A stretch of 34,579 nucleotides of DNA from positions 1 through 34,579 of the forward strand of contig CAZECE010000083.1 of NCBI GenBank assembly GCA_964510525.1, in the 5' to 3' direction. The notes under the pieces are model-generated. The model made no database searches. It saw nothing but the letters and a program-made list of their open reading frames with translations, and was not told where the DNA came from. The position numbers and the translations under genes were made by a program. This document shows, piece after piece, positions 15,554 to 25,138 of this stretch. Origin of the DNA: CAZECE01 sp964510525 (GTDB lineage Bacteria; Pseudomonadota; Gammaproteobacteria; Pseudomonadales; JANQJO01). The first letter of the stretch is position 1. Every line of letters begins with the position of its first letter.

Positions 15554-16012
15554 ATGCTGTTGAAATCACTGAGTAAAACATTATTTTTTATCGCTGTGCT
15601 GCTGTGTTTAACCCCATTTTCGCTGCTTGCGGCGGATTTTAATGTCGCGGATTATAAAGGCAAAGTGGTGTATCTCGATTTTTGGGCTTCTTGGTGTAAG
15701 CCGTGTAAAGAGTCTTTTCCTTGGATGAACAAACTATACGAGCAGCACGGTGGTGATCTTGAGGTCATCGCGGTGAATCTGGATGCCAACAGAGAGGATG
15801 CCAATAAATTCCTAGAAAAAGTGCCCGCCTACTTCCCTATATTATTTGATCCTGAAGGCACCTTGGCCGAAAAATATAAGATTCAAGGTATGCCAACGTC
15901 CATCTTATTCGATCGTAATGGCAACTTGATTGCACAAGAAACGGGCTTTGTTGAGAGCAAAATTAAGCATTACGAGGCGAAGATCAACGAACAGCTCATG
16001 GTTGGTAAATGA
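15554..16012 (+). CDS. TlpA-like periplasmic thioredoxin
   Basis: A 152-aa exported thioredoxin-fold reductase. The signal peptide (about 1-27, ending SLLAA) is followed by the domain with the redox motif WCKPC (47-51) in YLDFWASWCKPCKESFPWM, then the family features VIAVNLD and the cis-Pro loop GMPTS. Such proteins usually reduce a specific disulfide in the periplasm. AGGAAGTAGG precedes ATG 15554. Its TGA overlaps the start of the next gene by 4 bp (ATGA). Shared operon structure suggests the next gene, whose product ends in a Cys-x-Cys motif, is its client or partner. Confidence 0.92.
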   Translation: MLLKSLSKTLFFIAVLLCLTPFSLLAADFNVADYKGKVVYLDFWASWCKPCKESFPWMNKLYEQHGGDLEVIAVNLDANREDANKFLEKVPAYFPILFDPEGTLAEKYKIQGMPTSILFDRNGNLIAQETGFVESKIKHYEAKINEQLMVGK

Positions 16013-16272
16013 TGTCTTGCTGTGCGCTGTTTCGACCTGTCCTCGCATTACTGCCCTTGTGTTGCAGCCTGATGGCGTGTTCGACGGTTGAGGTGGCGGA
16101 CAAAACCCTGTACCAAAAAGTCAGCCCGTGGGAAAAACAGCATCTGAGCAATCCCGCCATGGCTTGGGAGGTGGATGCTGTCGAAGCGGTGTTAGAGCGA
16201 CACATCACGTTTTCAAAAGAAGCGTCTTCTGGAGGTGAACAATCCGCTGGTGGTGGCTGTGGTTGTAACTAG
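16009..16272 (+). CDS. DUF4266 lipoprotein with C-terminal GGGCGCN
   Basis: An 87-aa lipoprotein: a hydrophobic leader, lipobox LMAC with Cys about 24, then a DUF4266-type core (SPWEKQHLSNPAMAW) and a Gly/Ser-rich tail ending GGGCGCN. The terminal Cys-x-Cys could bind a metal or form a disulfide handled by the upstream thioredoxin. It overlaps the thioredoxin stop by 4 bp; a second ATG follows at once (16012). The outer-membrane protein gene begins 6 bp after its stop. Function is not known. Confidence 0.83.
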   Translation: MMSCCALFRPVLALLPLCCSLMACSTVEVADKTLYQKVSPWEKQHLSNPAMAWEVDAVEAVLERHITFSKEASSGGEQSAGGGCGCN

Positions 16273-16278
16273 ATTACT

Positions 16279-17514
16279 ATGAAAAAAAATACCCTCAATA
16301 CACTTCTTGCAGCGGCCAGTTTATTACCGGGCATTAATGCGCAAGCGGAATTGCCTTTAGAAAGCAAATTCAGTTACCGCATGAGTCAGTATCAAGAGAG
16401 CGATTTGCCTGCGGCGGCTTCTTCGACCAATCAAGCCGTTGAGCGTTATCAGATTGATGTGCATCAACTGAGCTTGGAGCACCCGATTGATGATAAATCC
16501 AGTGTGAATGTGGCCTATCAATACGAAACCTTGAGTGGTGCTTCGCCTTGGTATAACGCTGAAAATGCACAAGGTCAGGTGCAGGCCGTGATGAGTGGGG
16601 CTTCAATTAAAGAGGAGCGTTATGATGTATCCAGTCGCTACGCTAGGCATTTTGATAACCTCTCTGCTGGCGTAAGCCTGGGTGTTTCCAGCGAATACGA
16701 TTACGAAGCCACTTATTTTGGTGGTGATCTTGAGTGGCGTTTGAACCAAAAGAATACCACTTTGAGTGTTAGCTTTTCGACTTCGGATGATACCTTAGAG
16801 CCTACTTACAGTGGCCGCTCGGGTCTTTCTTTATTAAACACCAGTAATCCGGTGCCTTTATACAATGATGAAACGTCGCGGAACGACCCCGATTATTGCA
16901 GCACGAACACGCAAACCAAGCAACCGCAATATTGTCGGGTGGGTAACGACAAAAGTTCGTTGACCTACGCCTTTGGTCTGTCGCAAGTGATGACGCCGAC
17001 GCGGATGTTGTTGTGGAGTTACGGACGAACGGATCTCGAGGGTTTCTTGAGTGATCCTTACAAGCTCGACGATTATCGGCCGGATTCCAAGGAACAGGCG
17101 GTGATGCGTCTGGGTCTAAGAGAGTTTTTTCCTGATTTTTCAGGGGCTTTGCATCTCGATTATCGGCATTATGAAGATAATTGGGGAGTTGAATCCCATA
17201 CGCTGAAGGTAGGGTGGGCGCAAAATTATAAGCAATTTTTAATTGTTCCGTCGCTTCGTTATTACCAACAAGACGCCGCTTTTTTCTATCGTCCTCAAAT
17301 TGGCTTAAATACCAATACGTTCTTTTCTAATGATGCGCGATTATCGGCGTTTCATGCTCTGGGATATAAAATTAAAGGGATGTTGTCAACGTCGCTCTTT
17401 AATTATCATGCCTCGTTCGAGCTTTACAGCGCATCCGCGAGCGGGGGAACGGTACCGAATCCTGGGTTGATCGATTACACGCGATTTACATTTGGTCTGG
17501 ATTACCTTTTCTGA
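16279..17514 (+). CDS. DUF3570 outer-membrane beta-barrel protein
   Basis: A 411-aa protein with a signal peptide (ending NAQA, about residue 22) followed by alternating beta-strand pattern throughout and an aromatic C-terminal residue (FGLDYLF), as in outer-membrane barrels. It fits DUF3570. There is one Cys pair-like region (DYCSTNTQTKQPQYC) in a probable extracellular loop. It is third in the TlpA-DUF4266-DUF3570 unit, a recurring grouping from memory. Function is unknown; export or surface display of a modified DUF4266-linked product is only a guess. Confidence 0.85.
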   Translation: MKKNTLNTLLAAASLLPGINAQAELPLESKFSYRMSQYQESDLPAAASSTNQAVERYQIDVHQLSLEHPIDDKSSVNVAYQYETLSGASPWYNAENAQGQVQAVMSGASIKEERYDVSSRYARHFDNLSAGVSLGVSSEYDYEATYFGGDLEWRLNQKNTTLSVSFSTSDDTLEPTYSGRSGLSLLNTSNPVPLYNDETSRNDPDYCSTNTQTKQPQYCRVGNDKSSLTYAFGLSQVMTPTRMLLWSYGRTDLEGFLSDPYKLDDYRPDSKEQAVMRLGLREFFPDFSGALHLDYRHYEDNWGVESHTLKVGWAQNYKQFLIVPSLRYYQQDAAFFYRPQIGLNTNTFFSNDARLSAFHALGYKIKGMLSTSLFNYHASFELYSASASGGTVPNPGLIDYTRFTFGLDYLF

Positions 17515-17813
17515 TTTTTTTGTTTAATCCCTTGTTTTTAAAAAGCGTATTCCTTCTGGTTCAATCTTATTGGCCATGATTCGAAAGCGGAAAAAAAGAA
17601 AAAAACGAACAAACAAATAAATAAGATTACATTTTTTGCTGACCAGCACACATTATTTATCATCTTCTTAACGGTATCATTCCGCCTCTCAGATTTATAC
17701 TCTATAAATAAAATATCAAACGCATAATAAGATTATGAAGTGTTCAGGGAAGAATCTGGTTTGAATGGACTTAAGACCGAAGTATTAAAAAATCTTCATG
17801 TTGGTGGCTGATA
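17515..17813. other. 299-bp intergenic stretch, no gene seen
   Basis: AT-rich, with homopolymer A and T runs (for example 17588-17630). I see no convincing hairpin terminator and no ORF with a ribosome binding site. It should contain the promoter of the 17814-25041 gene set; a TATAAAT at about 17702-17708 is the only -10-like sequence I noticed. Confidence 0.4.
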
Positions 17814-19076
17814 TTGAATACGTTTAAAAAATTAAATGCACTTATTTTAACCTTCTCTCTGGTGTCCGTTCCGATCACGGTATCGAGTGCTGAACGAGAC
17901 CAAGCCAAAAAACTCTACTCTTCATTGACGGGGAATACCGCAAACAAAGCCCAAGCCGATTATTACGAGCAGCTGATCAAAGAGGGCAGCCTGGCTCAAG
18001 CCGCTCTTGAAATGGTTGAATCGAATAAAGGGTTTTATAACGTCACGTTAAAAAACTTTTTCACTCCCATGTCTAATGAAGACGGTTCCAGTTTTGCGCC
18101 TCTTAATGACATGACGGCTACTTTGATTGGCGCAACGCGAGACAATCTGGATTTTTTCAGAGTGTTTTACGACGATGTGCTTTACCAATTCGATGGTGAA
18201 CTCATCAATAACGAGATTCAAGATCTTCCTGAAGCGTTTGCACGTTACCAACCCACTAATGATTGGTTTTACTTACGCGATCTTGGGGTTGCAGTGCCTA
18301 TGTATAATAGAACTAAAAATGACATGTACCTGAAAGCCGAAGAGGGTAACGTGCCACTTGGTAATCGAAAGTATTTCAAACTCAGCAGTCAAAAAACCTT
18401 TACCACCAAACAGCCTGAAGCCATTGCGGGAATTTTTTCAACCAGAGCTTGGGCCGAGGCTTTCTACCAAGCGGGTACCAACCGTGCGGCGTTTGCTTTT
18501 TTTGCCAAAAACTTCATGTGCCTTGAAATGGAGCAGTTGAGCGATACCACGATTCCCGACTATCGAATCAGACGAGATGTCGATCGAGCGCCTGGTGGCT
18601 TTTCAGAAACGTTTAAAAATTCTTGTGTGGGTTGTCACGCGGGTATGGATGCGTTAGCGGGTGCGTTTTCTTATTATGATTTTGTTGACGGCACCATGGT
18701 GTATTTCAGTCACGACACCGACGAAGGAGTACTGGGGCCAGTCGCGCCGAAAATTAATTTAAACAACTTGTTTTCTGAAGGGCACATTACACAAAGCGAT
18801 AGCTGGGTAAATCTATGGACCTCAGGGCAAAACGAGTACATTGGATGGGGGGAAGCAAGTGCTGGCTCTGGTGTGGTTGAGCTGGGTCGGATGCTGTCAG
18901 AAACGCAACAAGTGAGAACCTGCTTAAGCCAGAAAGTATTTGAAACCGTCTGTTATCGAAAACCCGAATCGTTAGCGGATCAAAGTGTAGTGCAAACGCT
19001 GGCCGCTAAATTTGATCGAGATGGCAACATGAAAGACTTGTTCATCAACTCGTCTATTGCGTGCATGGGAGAATAG
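17814..19076 (+). CDS. Exported mono-haem c-type cytochrome-like protein
   Basis: A 420-aa protein starting at TTG 17814; no ATG precedes the signal peptide, which ends VSSA (about 26). One covalent haem site, CVGCH (271-275), lies in SCVGCHAGMDALAGAF. The rest is helical and not a classical small cytochrome c fold; three further Cys lie at the C-terminal part (RTCLS, TVCYR, IACMG). It begins a four-gene extracytoplasmic set and is 3 bp from the next gene. I recognise no defined family, and the electron partner is unknown; later genes in the set add three more haem sites. Confidence 0.75.
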   Translation: MNTFKKLNALILTFSLVSVPITVSSAERDQAKKLYSSLTGNTANKAQADYYEQLIKEGSLAQAALEMVESNKGFYNVTLKNFFTPMSNEDGSSFAPLNDMTATLIGATRDNLDFFRVFYDDVLYQFDGELINNEIQDLPEAFARYQPTNDWFYLRDLGVAVPMYNRTKNDMYLKAEEGNVPLGNRKYFKLSSQKTFTTKQPEAIAGIFSTRAWAEAFYQAGTNRAAFAFFAKNFMCLEMEQLSDTTIPDYRIRRDVDRAPGGFSETFKNSCVGCHAGMDALAGAFSYYDFVDGTMVYFSHDTDEGVLGPVAPKINLNNLFSEGHITQSDSWVNLWTSGQNEYIGWGEASAGSGVVELGRMLSETQQVRTCLSQKVFETVCYRKPESLADQSVVQTLAAKFDRDGNMKDLFINSSIACMGE

Positions 19077-19079
19077 ATT

Positions 19080-19739
19080 TTGAAATTAATTGGCATTTTC
19101 TCATTAAGTATTTTCATCCTAATGTCAGGTTGTAAATCCGATAACGAATGTACCGGTGCTTTATGTAGCGGGGGTAGCAGTGAGCGTGGGGTAGACAATC
19201 CGGAGCCTGAGATTGTGGTAACGCCTAATACCTCTTCTCCAATTGGAGCTAAAAACTATTTGCAGATCAATAATACCTATTCCTCTTTAACAAACATTCC
19301 AACCAATGAAGAAGTGGTGTTAAGTGAATTTAATGCCGTTATCACACAATTACCGACGACAAGTAACCCGGAAGCGTTGAACGGCTTTAATCATATCGCT
19401 CAAACCAGGCTGGCGTTTGCTTACTGTAATCAGTACGTGGACGAGAATGAGTCGGATTATGCCGGATTATCCAATGACGCTGCGATTCGTTCGTTGTTGG
19501 ATAATATGGTGGATTTAGATGTTGATAATAACTCAGCTCATCAAACGTTTTATCAGAATTTAATGGACATCATGAACGACACTGATCAGCTGCTGGGTGA
19601 TACGGTCGTGTCAGAAGAGCCAGAAGAAACGACTGAGCTTGAAGTGGGTGTTGTGGATGTGATGGACGAAAGGACTAAAAAGCTTTTCAAAATGTCGTGC
19701 GCGGCTTTATTAGCCAGCTCATATGTGTCCATGATGTGA
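19080..19739 (+). CDS. Small predicted lipoprotein of the cytochrome set
   Basis: A 219-aa protein from TTG 19080, with GGGAGAA upstream. The leader MKLIGIFSLSIFILMSGC has a lipobox (LMSGC, Cys18). A Cys/Gly/Ser-rich linker follows, then an acidic helical domain. I do not recognise a family. It starts 3 bp after the mono-haem protein stop, so it is almost certainly co-transcribed and may anchor or support that protein. Confidence 0.75.
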   Translation: MKLIGIFSLSIFILMSGCKSDNECTGALCSGGSSERGVDNPEPEIVVTPNTSSPIGAKNYLQINNTYSSLTNIPTNEEVVLSEFNAVITQLPTTSNPEALNGFNHIAQTRLAFAYCNQYVDENESDYAGLSNDAAIRSLLDNMVDLDVDNNSAHQTFYQNLMDIMNDTDQLLGDTVVSEEPEETTELEVGVVDVMDERTKKLFKMSCAALLASSYVSMM

Positions 19740-19751
19740 TGACTTTTAGCA

Positions 19752-19823
19752 GTTGAGATAAGTGTTGAGTAGAAGAGATAAGCGTTGAGTAGTTTAGATG
19801 AGTGTTGAGTAGTAGAGATAGGT
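19752..19823. repeat. 20-bp tandem repeats before the DUF1501-like gene
   Basis: Three 20-bp units of the form GTTGAGTAG-N11 (19764-19783, 19784-19803, 19804-19823) follow a shorter copy lacking 8 bp (19752-19763). They fill the 96-bp gap between the lipoprotein and DUF1501-like genes. Confidence 0.85.
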
Positions 19824-19835
19824 AGAGTTGTTCAG

Positions 19836-21416
19836 ATGACTGACATGAAAAAATCAAACTTTAAAGAACCCGAACCCCAGCCCTTTTTGCATGAAAATCA
19901 CAAGAAGCCGAAAACGCGTCGTGATTTTCTCGCGCATGGCTTTATTGGCATGAGCTCTTCCCTCATCTTGCCTTCATTTACTTCCTTGTTGGCGAAAAGC
20001 GCTTACGCTGAAACCGCACCCGCTGTGTGTGAAATTCCGCAATTTGAAGGGGGCTTGCCTTATATCTGTATTGATGTCGCAGGTGGAATGAACATTGCCG
20101 GTTCTAATGTCATTGTGGGCATGACGAACGGTGGTGAGTTTCAAGAAGACGTTGGCTCAGGAGCCGGGGATTATATTCGTTTGGGCATAGCGCCGAGTCA
20201 ACACCCCACGAATGGTGCTGGTGAGATGGTTGATACCTATGGCCTGAAATTCCACAGTGCATCGGGTGTTTTGCAAGGCATGAACTCTATCTTAGAGGGT
20301 GAAACGATGGATGGCACTAACCCAGTATCGGATGGTGTGGATGGTTTGGTGTTTTGCACCAGGACCTCGGATGATACGTCTACCAATCAAATCAATACCG
20401 TTTATATGGCGAATAAGGCCGGTGCGAAGGGTGAGTTAGTCAATTTGATTGGTAATAATTCATCAGATTCGGGCGGTCGATCGCTGGCGCCCGCGGATCA
20501 AGTTAACTTAACCATTAAACCGACTCAAATTCAAAGATTCAGTCAAGCGTCTGGATTGCTGAGCTTAGGGGATGCGTTATCCAGTGATGCCTATCTCAAT
20601 CTGGATGAAGGTCAAGATCGTGTGCAAACCTTTTTGAGTCGCATTGCGAATATGAGTAAAACAAAACTCGATGCGTTAGCGCAACAGCAATCGCTAGGTC
20701 AGATACAAAACGTTTTAAACTGTTCATTTGATAATGCTCAGCAATTATTTCAAATGTTCAGTGCGTCTGAGCTCAATCCAGCGAACGATGAGTATGTCGT
20801 TAATGAAGATCAAACCGGTGTGTTCAACGGGGCCTCGGAAAATATGGCGTCGGTCGCGAAATTGGTGATCGATAAGGTGGCCGGAGCGGGTACGATTACC
20901 ATCGGTGGCGGTGACTATCATGGTAATCAAGTGATGAATACCCATAACAAAGATGTTGAAGTGGGTAAAGCCATTGGGCGTTGTATTTTGCTGGCTGCTC
21001 GTAAACAGGAAAATTTGGCCATTCATTTGTACACAGATGGTGGTGTTTCGGGTGACAGTGGCGGCGCTTCGCAAGTCATCACAGCGAATGGTCGTAGAGT
21101 GGAAAAAGTAATGTGGACGGGCGATTCAGGTACGCGCTCGGCTGCATTACTGCTGTTTTACAAACACGGCCATGATGGTTCGTCGTTAGTGAAAGACAGT
21201 GGTGGCAACCCAAGACGGCAGGTGGGTAACTTTGTTCAAGGCGGTGGTGTGAATCTCGATACAGTGATTGGCGACAGCACGGTTAATTTGTGGAAAGCCA
21301 TTATGCTGAATTATTTGGCGGCTCAAGATCGAGAAGGGGACTTTGAAACCATTTTTGGAGCCGGCAGTCTGCCCCCCGATCATGAACAACTGATTCGTAT
21401 GAAGCCGATAGTTTGA
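19836..21416 (+). CDS. Tat-exported DUF1501-like protein
   Basis: A 526-aa protein with a twin-arginine signal: KTRRDFL (26-32), a hydrophobic stretch, and cleavage after SAYA (about 58). The C-terminal half has GGGDYHGNQVMNTHN and GKAIGRCILLAARKQENLAIHLYTDG, similar to DUF1501 proteins, which belong near the sulfatase/alkaline-phosphatase fold. Tat export suggests folding, perhaps with a metal, before transport. DUF1501 genes are often beside large cytochrome c proteins in planctomycetes and other bacteria, and here haem proteins flank it. An alternative start is ATG 19845 (MKKSNF). Enzymatic role is unproven. Confidence 0.75.
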   Translation: MTDMKKSNFKEPEPQPFLHENHKKPKTRRDFLAHGFIGMSSSLILPSFTSLLAKSAYAETAPAVCEIPQFEGGLPYICIDVAGGMNIAGSNVIVGMTNGGEFQEDVGSGAGDYIRLGIAPSQHPTNGAGEMVDTYGLKFHSASGVLQGMNSILEGETMDGTNPVSDGVDGLVFCTRTSDDTSTNQINTVYMANKAGAKGELVNLIGNNSSDSGGRSLAPADQVNLTIKPTQIQRFSQASGLLSLGDALSSDAYLNLDEGQDRVQTFLSRIANMSKTKLDALAQQQSLGQIQNVLNCSFDNAQQLFQMFSASELNPANDEYVVNEDQTGVFNGASENMASVAKLVIDKVAGAGTITIGGGDYHGNQVMNTHNKDVEVGKAIGRCILLAARKQENLAIHLYTDGGVSGDSGGASQVITANGRRVEKVMWTGDSGTRSAALLLFYKHGHDGSSLVKDSGGNPRRQVGNFVQGGGVNLDTVIGDSTVNLWKAIMLNYLAAQDREGDFETIFGAGSLPPDHEQLIRMKPIV

Positions 21417-21486
21417 TGTTAAGAGATGTTAAGAAGCTGTGCTCTAGGCCTGGTAATTTGTTCGTTAGTCGTTGTTCGAGGTTAAA

Positions 21487-24400
21487 ATGAGAAAACACGT
21501 GCCACTTATTTTGTTGTTCTCATTTATTCTGTTGCAGGGTTGTGGAGACGTGGGGACGTTAGAGGAGCCTGATTTTTCTAGCAATGGTAACAATTCTACC
21601 GGTACCGGGAGTCGCAGTTTAGCTCCAGAATTTGATCGTCAGGCTTCTCAGTTGGCTTTTAGTACCACCGTGCACCCTGTGGCCATGAAGCGTTGTGTGG
21701 ATTGCCACAGTCCAACGGGATCTACCTTACAGCAAGCCCCTTTTCATGCTCATACCGATTATACGATTGCCCATGACTCTGTTTTGGATACTGCTCGAGT
21801 GAATTTTTTTGATATTCCTAGGTCTCGATTAGTGGTCAGATTAAGAGATGATTCGCATTATTGTTGGTCTGATGATTGCGAGGCGGATGCCAGTGAAATG
21901 CAAGCGGCTATAGAGGCTTGGGTATCGCAATTGGATTTAACCGGTGTGACTGGGCTAAACGGTGTTAAAACTGAGCTGGTTGGCATTCCGCAAGCCAGTA
22001 TTCGATTGCCAGAAACAATAAATGGCACCATCTTAATGCAAGCCGAATCGGGCGTTCTATCAGGTCGTTTTGAAGAAAAGCAAGATTCCAAAGCATCGGA
22101 TTTTTTCTATGTTGGCGCGGATTTCCCGCCACCACATCCGATTGAAAATACGCCTAGAGCTGCATCGATTGATATTGGCGGCCAAGGGTGTCGGGTGCCG
22201 AGTGCGGAAGAGTTACAAAATACCGTGACGGGTCCCTACAGGGTGAGTGAGCCTGTTCGCCATGTGGATCAAACCGGGTATCGATATTACTCGCAGCAAA
22301 TTCAAGTTCGGTTTATCAGGCCCGATATGAGAGACCAATACAGACAAGCGTTAATTAATGGTTTTAATGAGTTGAATGATGAACCTGAGCGTTTTTTCCT
22401 GACCAATGGTGGGCTTGAAGATAGTTCTGATCCTGATGGGCCTTTGGGTGGCAATTCAATTACAAGAGGGGTCGTGCGAGTTCTACCTGAATTTACCGAT
22501 CACGATACTTTTACGGACTTAGAGTCGGATTCAGAGCCGGGCTCAACTTTTAAAAATGAGAGTAACAGAGATTTTTTTGCCCCCAGGTTTGGAGAATTTC
22601 AATCAGAGTATTGGACAGCAAGTGATACGGAGATTCGCACAGGTTTGGCTGATTCTTTGAAAAGAAAAGAGCTTTTTGATGAGATTCTCGACCGGTACCG
22701 AAGATGGTTTTTTGATAGGTCTAATGACGAATGGATTGCACAGAATCGCGTTAGGGATGTCCCGTTTACTTTGAGAACTCGTTCTGATGGTGCAGGGGGT
22801 AGCATTCAGTTTGAGGCGAATAACCTTGTTGTTTCACAGCAATTTTATGACCATTATTTGGGTAACCTTACCTTAGAAAATGCTTTTGAATTGATTGATG
22901 GCATCCCAAGAATTGATACCTATGTTTACTATTTCATAGATCCTGAGAACCGAAGTAGTAACAACTTTACTCAAAATCATATGGATGAAAATGACGCTAC
23001 TTGGCAAGAGCAATTTACATTGAATCTTGGTAACGTTAATTTGGATTTGTCTCAGTTTTATACCGGCGGTTCCGTTAGAGATAATCGGACCATTCGAGTT
23101 GATAACTATGAGGCCGTAAAAGAAATTTTTACCCGCTATACCTGTGTGCAATGCCATGGTGATGGGTCAGGACGTCCGCAATTTGCTCAAAATGATAATG
23201 AAGCGGCTTATGATGCAGCGGCATCGATTGAAAACTTTTTTTATGAAGCTGACCCATCGCAGGCACGACCTGTTCAAAGAATGCTGGATGATAATGACAG
23301 GCATAATTGTGGCAGTGATGCGGCTTGTGATTTGATTGGCAATGAGTTAATGGCGGCCATTACAGAATGGAATAATCAAAATACGGCTGATGAATTGGTG
23401 GCTCAGAATTCTCAGGATACGGGTTTAATTGCACTCTCAGAGAAAGAAAGAACACCGGGAAGAAGTCGGTTTCAAGTCAATATCACAGAAGCGGGCGCAT
23501 ATAATATTTGGCTAAAACTGAGGACATTTTCAGGTGAAACAAACAGTTTTTTTGTCCGTGTATTAGACGTTCAAGGTGATCCAGTACCCGGTATGGGGAA
23601 TGGGGATGGCAGCAATATTTCTGAAAACTGTAAGCGCTATGATCATAATACGGGAGGTGATTGGGATTGGTATACAGCCAGTATCAATAATCTCGATAAT
23701 CGAATCAGATGGAATTTGGGCGTTGGTGAATATGTTATTGAAGTCGTTGAAAGAGAAGTCGGCGCTGAGCTGGATATGATTGCGATCTCAAAAAACCCTG
23801 AGTTTAATCCGGCAAAAAATTTAATTGATGAGAGTAATATTCAAAACCGTAACCCTAAAATACTCGTGTATGACCTCACCCCGTTAATAGGTCAAGGTCA
23901 GTTTGAAATTGAAGTCAAAGAGAACAGCGCTGGCGGCTCTTATGTGTTTAGAAACCCAAGATTCCGTGGCATTAGCTCGAATGTTAGGTTCAGTAATATA
24001 AAAATATTGGTGAACGATCAATATGAATTTACCGATTCGACCTATACCAAGCTGAACCGAGTCGTTAATGGCTTAGATTCTGGTATTTTAACGACGTCCT
24101 CACTCTTGGTGTTGACGGAAGCGGGGGCATCTGTAGATGCCTTTTCGGTAGTATTCGAAGATCTGGCACTCACGAACCAACCGGTTGAACCGCTGGATGA
24201 TGACGCCCCTGTGCCGATATACGGACGTGAGTGTTTGAACTTGGATTTGTTCGCTCGAACCGTGATGCCGATTCTGAATAACTTTAAGTTAATGCTGAAA
24301 GAAGATTATATCGAGTATACAGCAAACGGTTTTCCGGGCTCTAATGGTCGAGGGGTAAGTAATCCGACGTTATATAATTGCACAACCTGTCATACGGAAG

Positions 24401-25041
24401 AGCACCCTTACTTTAAAATGACGACCTTTGCGGAGGGGCTTCAAGCCGGTGATCCGATTCCAGCAGAGGGCTTGGAAACCTTATGCGCTCAGGCGTTAAC
24501 GCGTGTCGATTTTAATAATTATGATCGTTCGCTGTTGTTGCGTGGCCTAAACGGTACCTTCAATCACCCAAAACTGCACTTTGTTCAAAAGGTGAATTTC
24601 TCAGGCCGAGGTGATTCCAGAGCCTTTGTGACCAGCGAGACTGATCCTTCTGGGTATCTGTCTGAGTTCATTGGCTTGAGATTTGAAAAGTGGACAGAGG
24701 GAGCGTTGAAAGGTCGATATCGACAGATTTCTTACAACACCATTGACGATCCTTTTAGCTTGGATGATGGGGATATCATTGTTGATCAAGGCACAGGCCT
24801 AAATACCTACACGCTGATTGACGATAACAGTTTTCCGGTTGGTAATGCGCCCTGGAAAGTAAAAGATGCGTGTATCCGACAGGATTTTGATGTGAACGAT
24901 GGAATTATTAATGATCCCTGTAACGGCAACGTGAATGTGATTACAGAGTTTGAAAATCTGAAGCAAACGTATCGAGAGTCGATTATCAACTGGATGGATC
25001 AGGAAAAACGCTCTTATTTCTCGTTAAACACAGACGAGTGA
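21487..25041 (+). CDS. Large tri-haem c-type lipoprotein with carbohydrate-binding-like domain
   Basis: A 1184-aa exported lipoprotein. ATG 21487 follows GAGG; the leader MRKHVPLILLFSFILLQGC has a lipobox (LLQGC). Three CxxCH sites are spread along it: CVDCH (70-74), CVQCH (553-557) and CTTCH (965-969). Between the second and third (about 640-772) lies a probable beta-jelly-roll with AGAYNIWLKLRTFSGETNS and later YVIEVVEREVGAELDMIAIS, resembling carbohydrate-binding modules. The distances between haems suggest separate cytochrome domains, not a multihaem wire. It closes the 17814-25041 set. A surface redox role in handling a polysaccharide or other polymer is plausible but inferred. Confidence 0.82.
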   Translation: MRKHVPLILLFSFILLQGCGDVGTLEEPDFSSNGNNSTGTGSRSLAPEFDRQASQLAFSTTVHPVAMKRCVDCHSPTGSTLQQAPFHAHTDYTIAHDSVLDTARVNFFDIPRSRLVVRLRDDSHYCWSDDCEADASEMQAAIEAWVSQLDLTGVTGLNGVKTELVGIPQASIRLPETINGTILMQAESGVLSGRFEEKQDSKASDFFYVGADFPPPHPIENTPRAASIDIGGQGCRVPSAEELQNTVTGPYRVSEPVRHVDQTGYRYYSQQIQVRFIRPDMRDQYRQALINGFNELNDEPERFFLTNGGLEDSSDPDGPLGGNSITRGVVRVLPEFTDHDTFTDLESDSEPGSTFKNESNRDFFAPRFGEFQSEYWTASDTEIRTGLADSLKRKELFDEILDRYRRWFFDRSNDEWIAQNRVRDVPFTLRTRSDGAGGSIQFEANNLVVSQQFYDHYLGNLTLENAFELIDGIPRIDTYVYYFIDPENRSSNNFTQNHMDENDATWQEQFTLNLGNVNLDLSQFYTGGSVRDNRTIRVDNYEAVKEIFTRYTCVQCHGDGSGRPQFAQNDNEAAYDAAASIENFFYEADPSQARPVQRMLDDNDRHNCGSDAACDLIGNELMAAITEWNNQNTADELVAQNSQDTGLIALSEKERTPGRSRFQVNITEAGAYNIWLKLRTFSGETNSFFVRVLDVQGDPVPGMGNGDGSNISENCKRYDHNTGGDWDWYTASINNLDNRIRWNLGVGEYVIEVVEREVGAELDMIAISKNPEFNPAKNLIDESNIQNRNPKILVYDLTPLIGQGQFEIEVKENSAGGSYVFRNPRFRGISSNVRFSNIKILVNDQYEFTDSTYTKLNRVVNGLDSGILTTSSLLVLTEAGASVDAFSVVFEDLALTNQPVEPLDDDAPVPIYGRECLNLDLFARTVMPILNNFKLMLKEDYIEYTANGFPGSNGRGVSNPTLYNCTTCHTEEHPYFKMTTFAEGLQAGDPIPAEGLETLCAQALTRVDFNNYDRSLLLRGLNGTFNHPKLHFVQKVNFSGRGDSRAFVTSETDPSGYLSEFIGLRFEKWTEGALKGRYRQISYNTIDDPFSLDDGDIIVDQGTGLNTYTLIDDNSFPVGNAPWKVKDACIRQDFDVNDGIINDPCNGNVNVITEFENLKQTYRESIINWMDQEKRSYFSLNTDE

Positions 25042-25086
25042 TCGCTTCAATCAAGAGAAACACTTGCTATTAAGATATACTTAGAT

Positions 25087-25106
25087 TACTGTTTAATTAT
25101 ACAGTT
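25087..25106. promoter_or_regulatory. LexA (SOS) box of umuDC
   Basis: TACTGTTTAATTATACAGTT matches the gammaproteobacterial SOS box CTGT-N8-ACAG perfectly, with AT-rich centre. It lies 33 bp before umuD ATG. A weak promoter, TTGCTA (25064-25069) and TACTGT (25087-25092) with 17-bp spacing, would have its -10 covered by LexA. Confidence 0.93.
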
Positions 25107-25138
25107 TTTTGGGTGTGTCGTTACTATCAGGTGTGGTC

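Noticed and set aside
16225..16272. Selenocysteine or RiPP precursor in the DUF4266 tail
   Set aside because: No in-frame TGA and no modification enzyme nearby; the Cys-x-Cys tail can be a simple metal or disulfide site.
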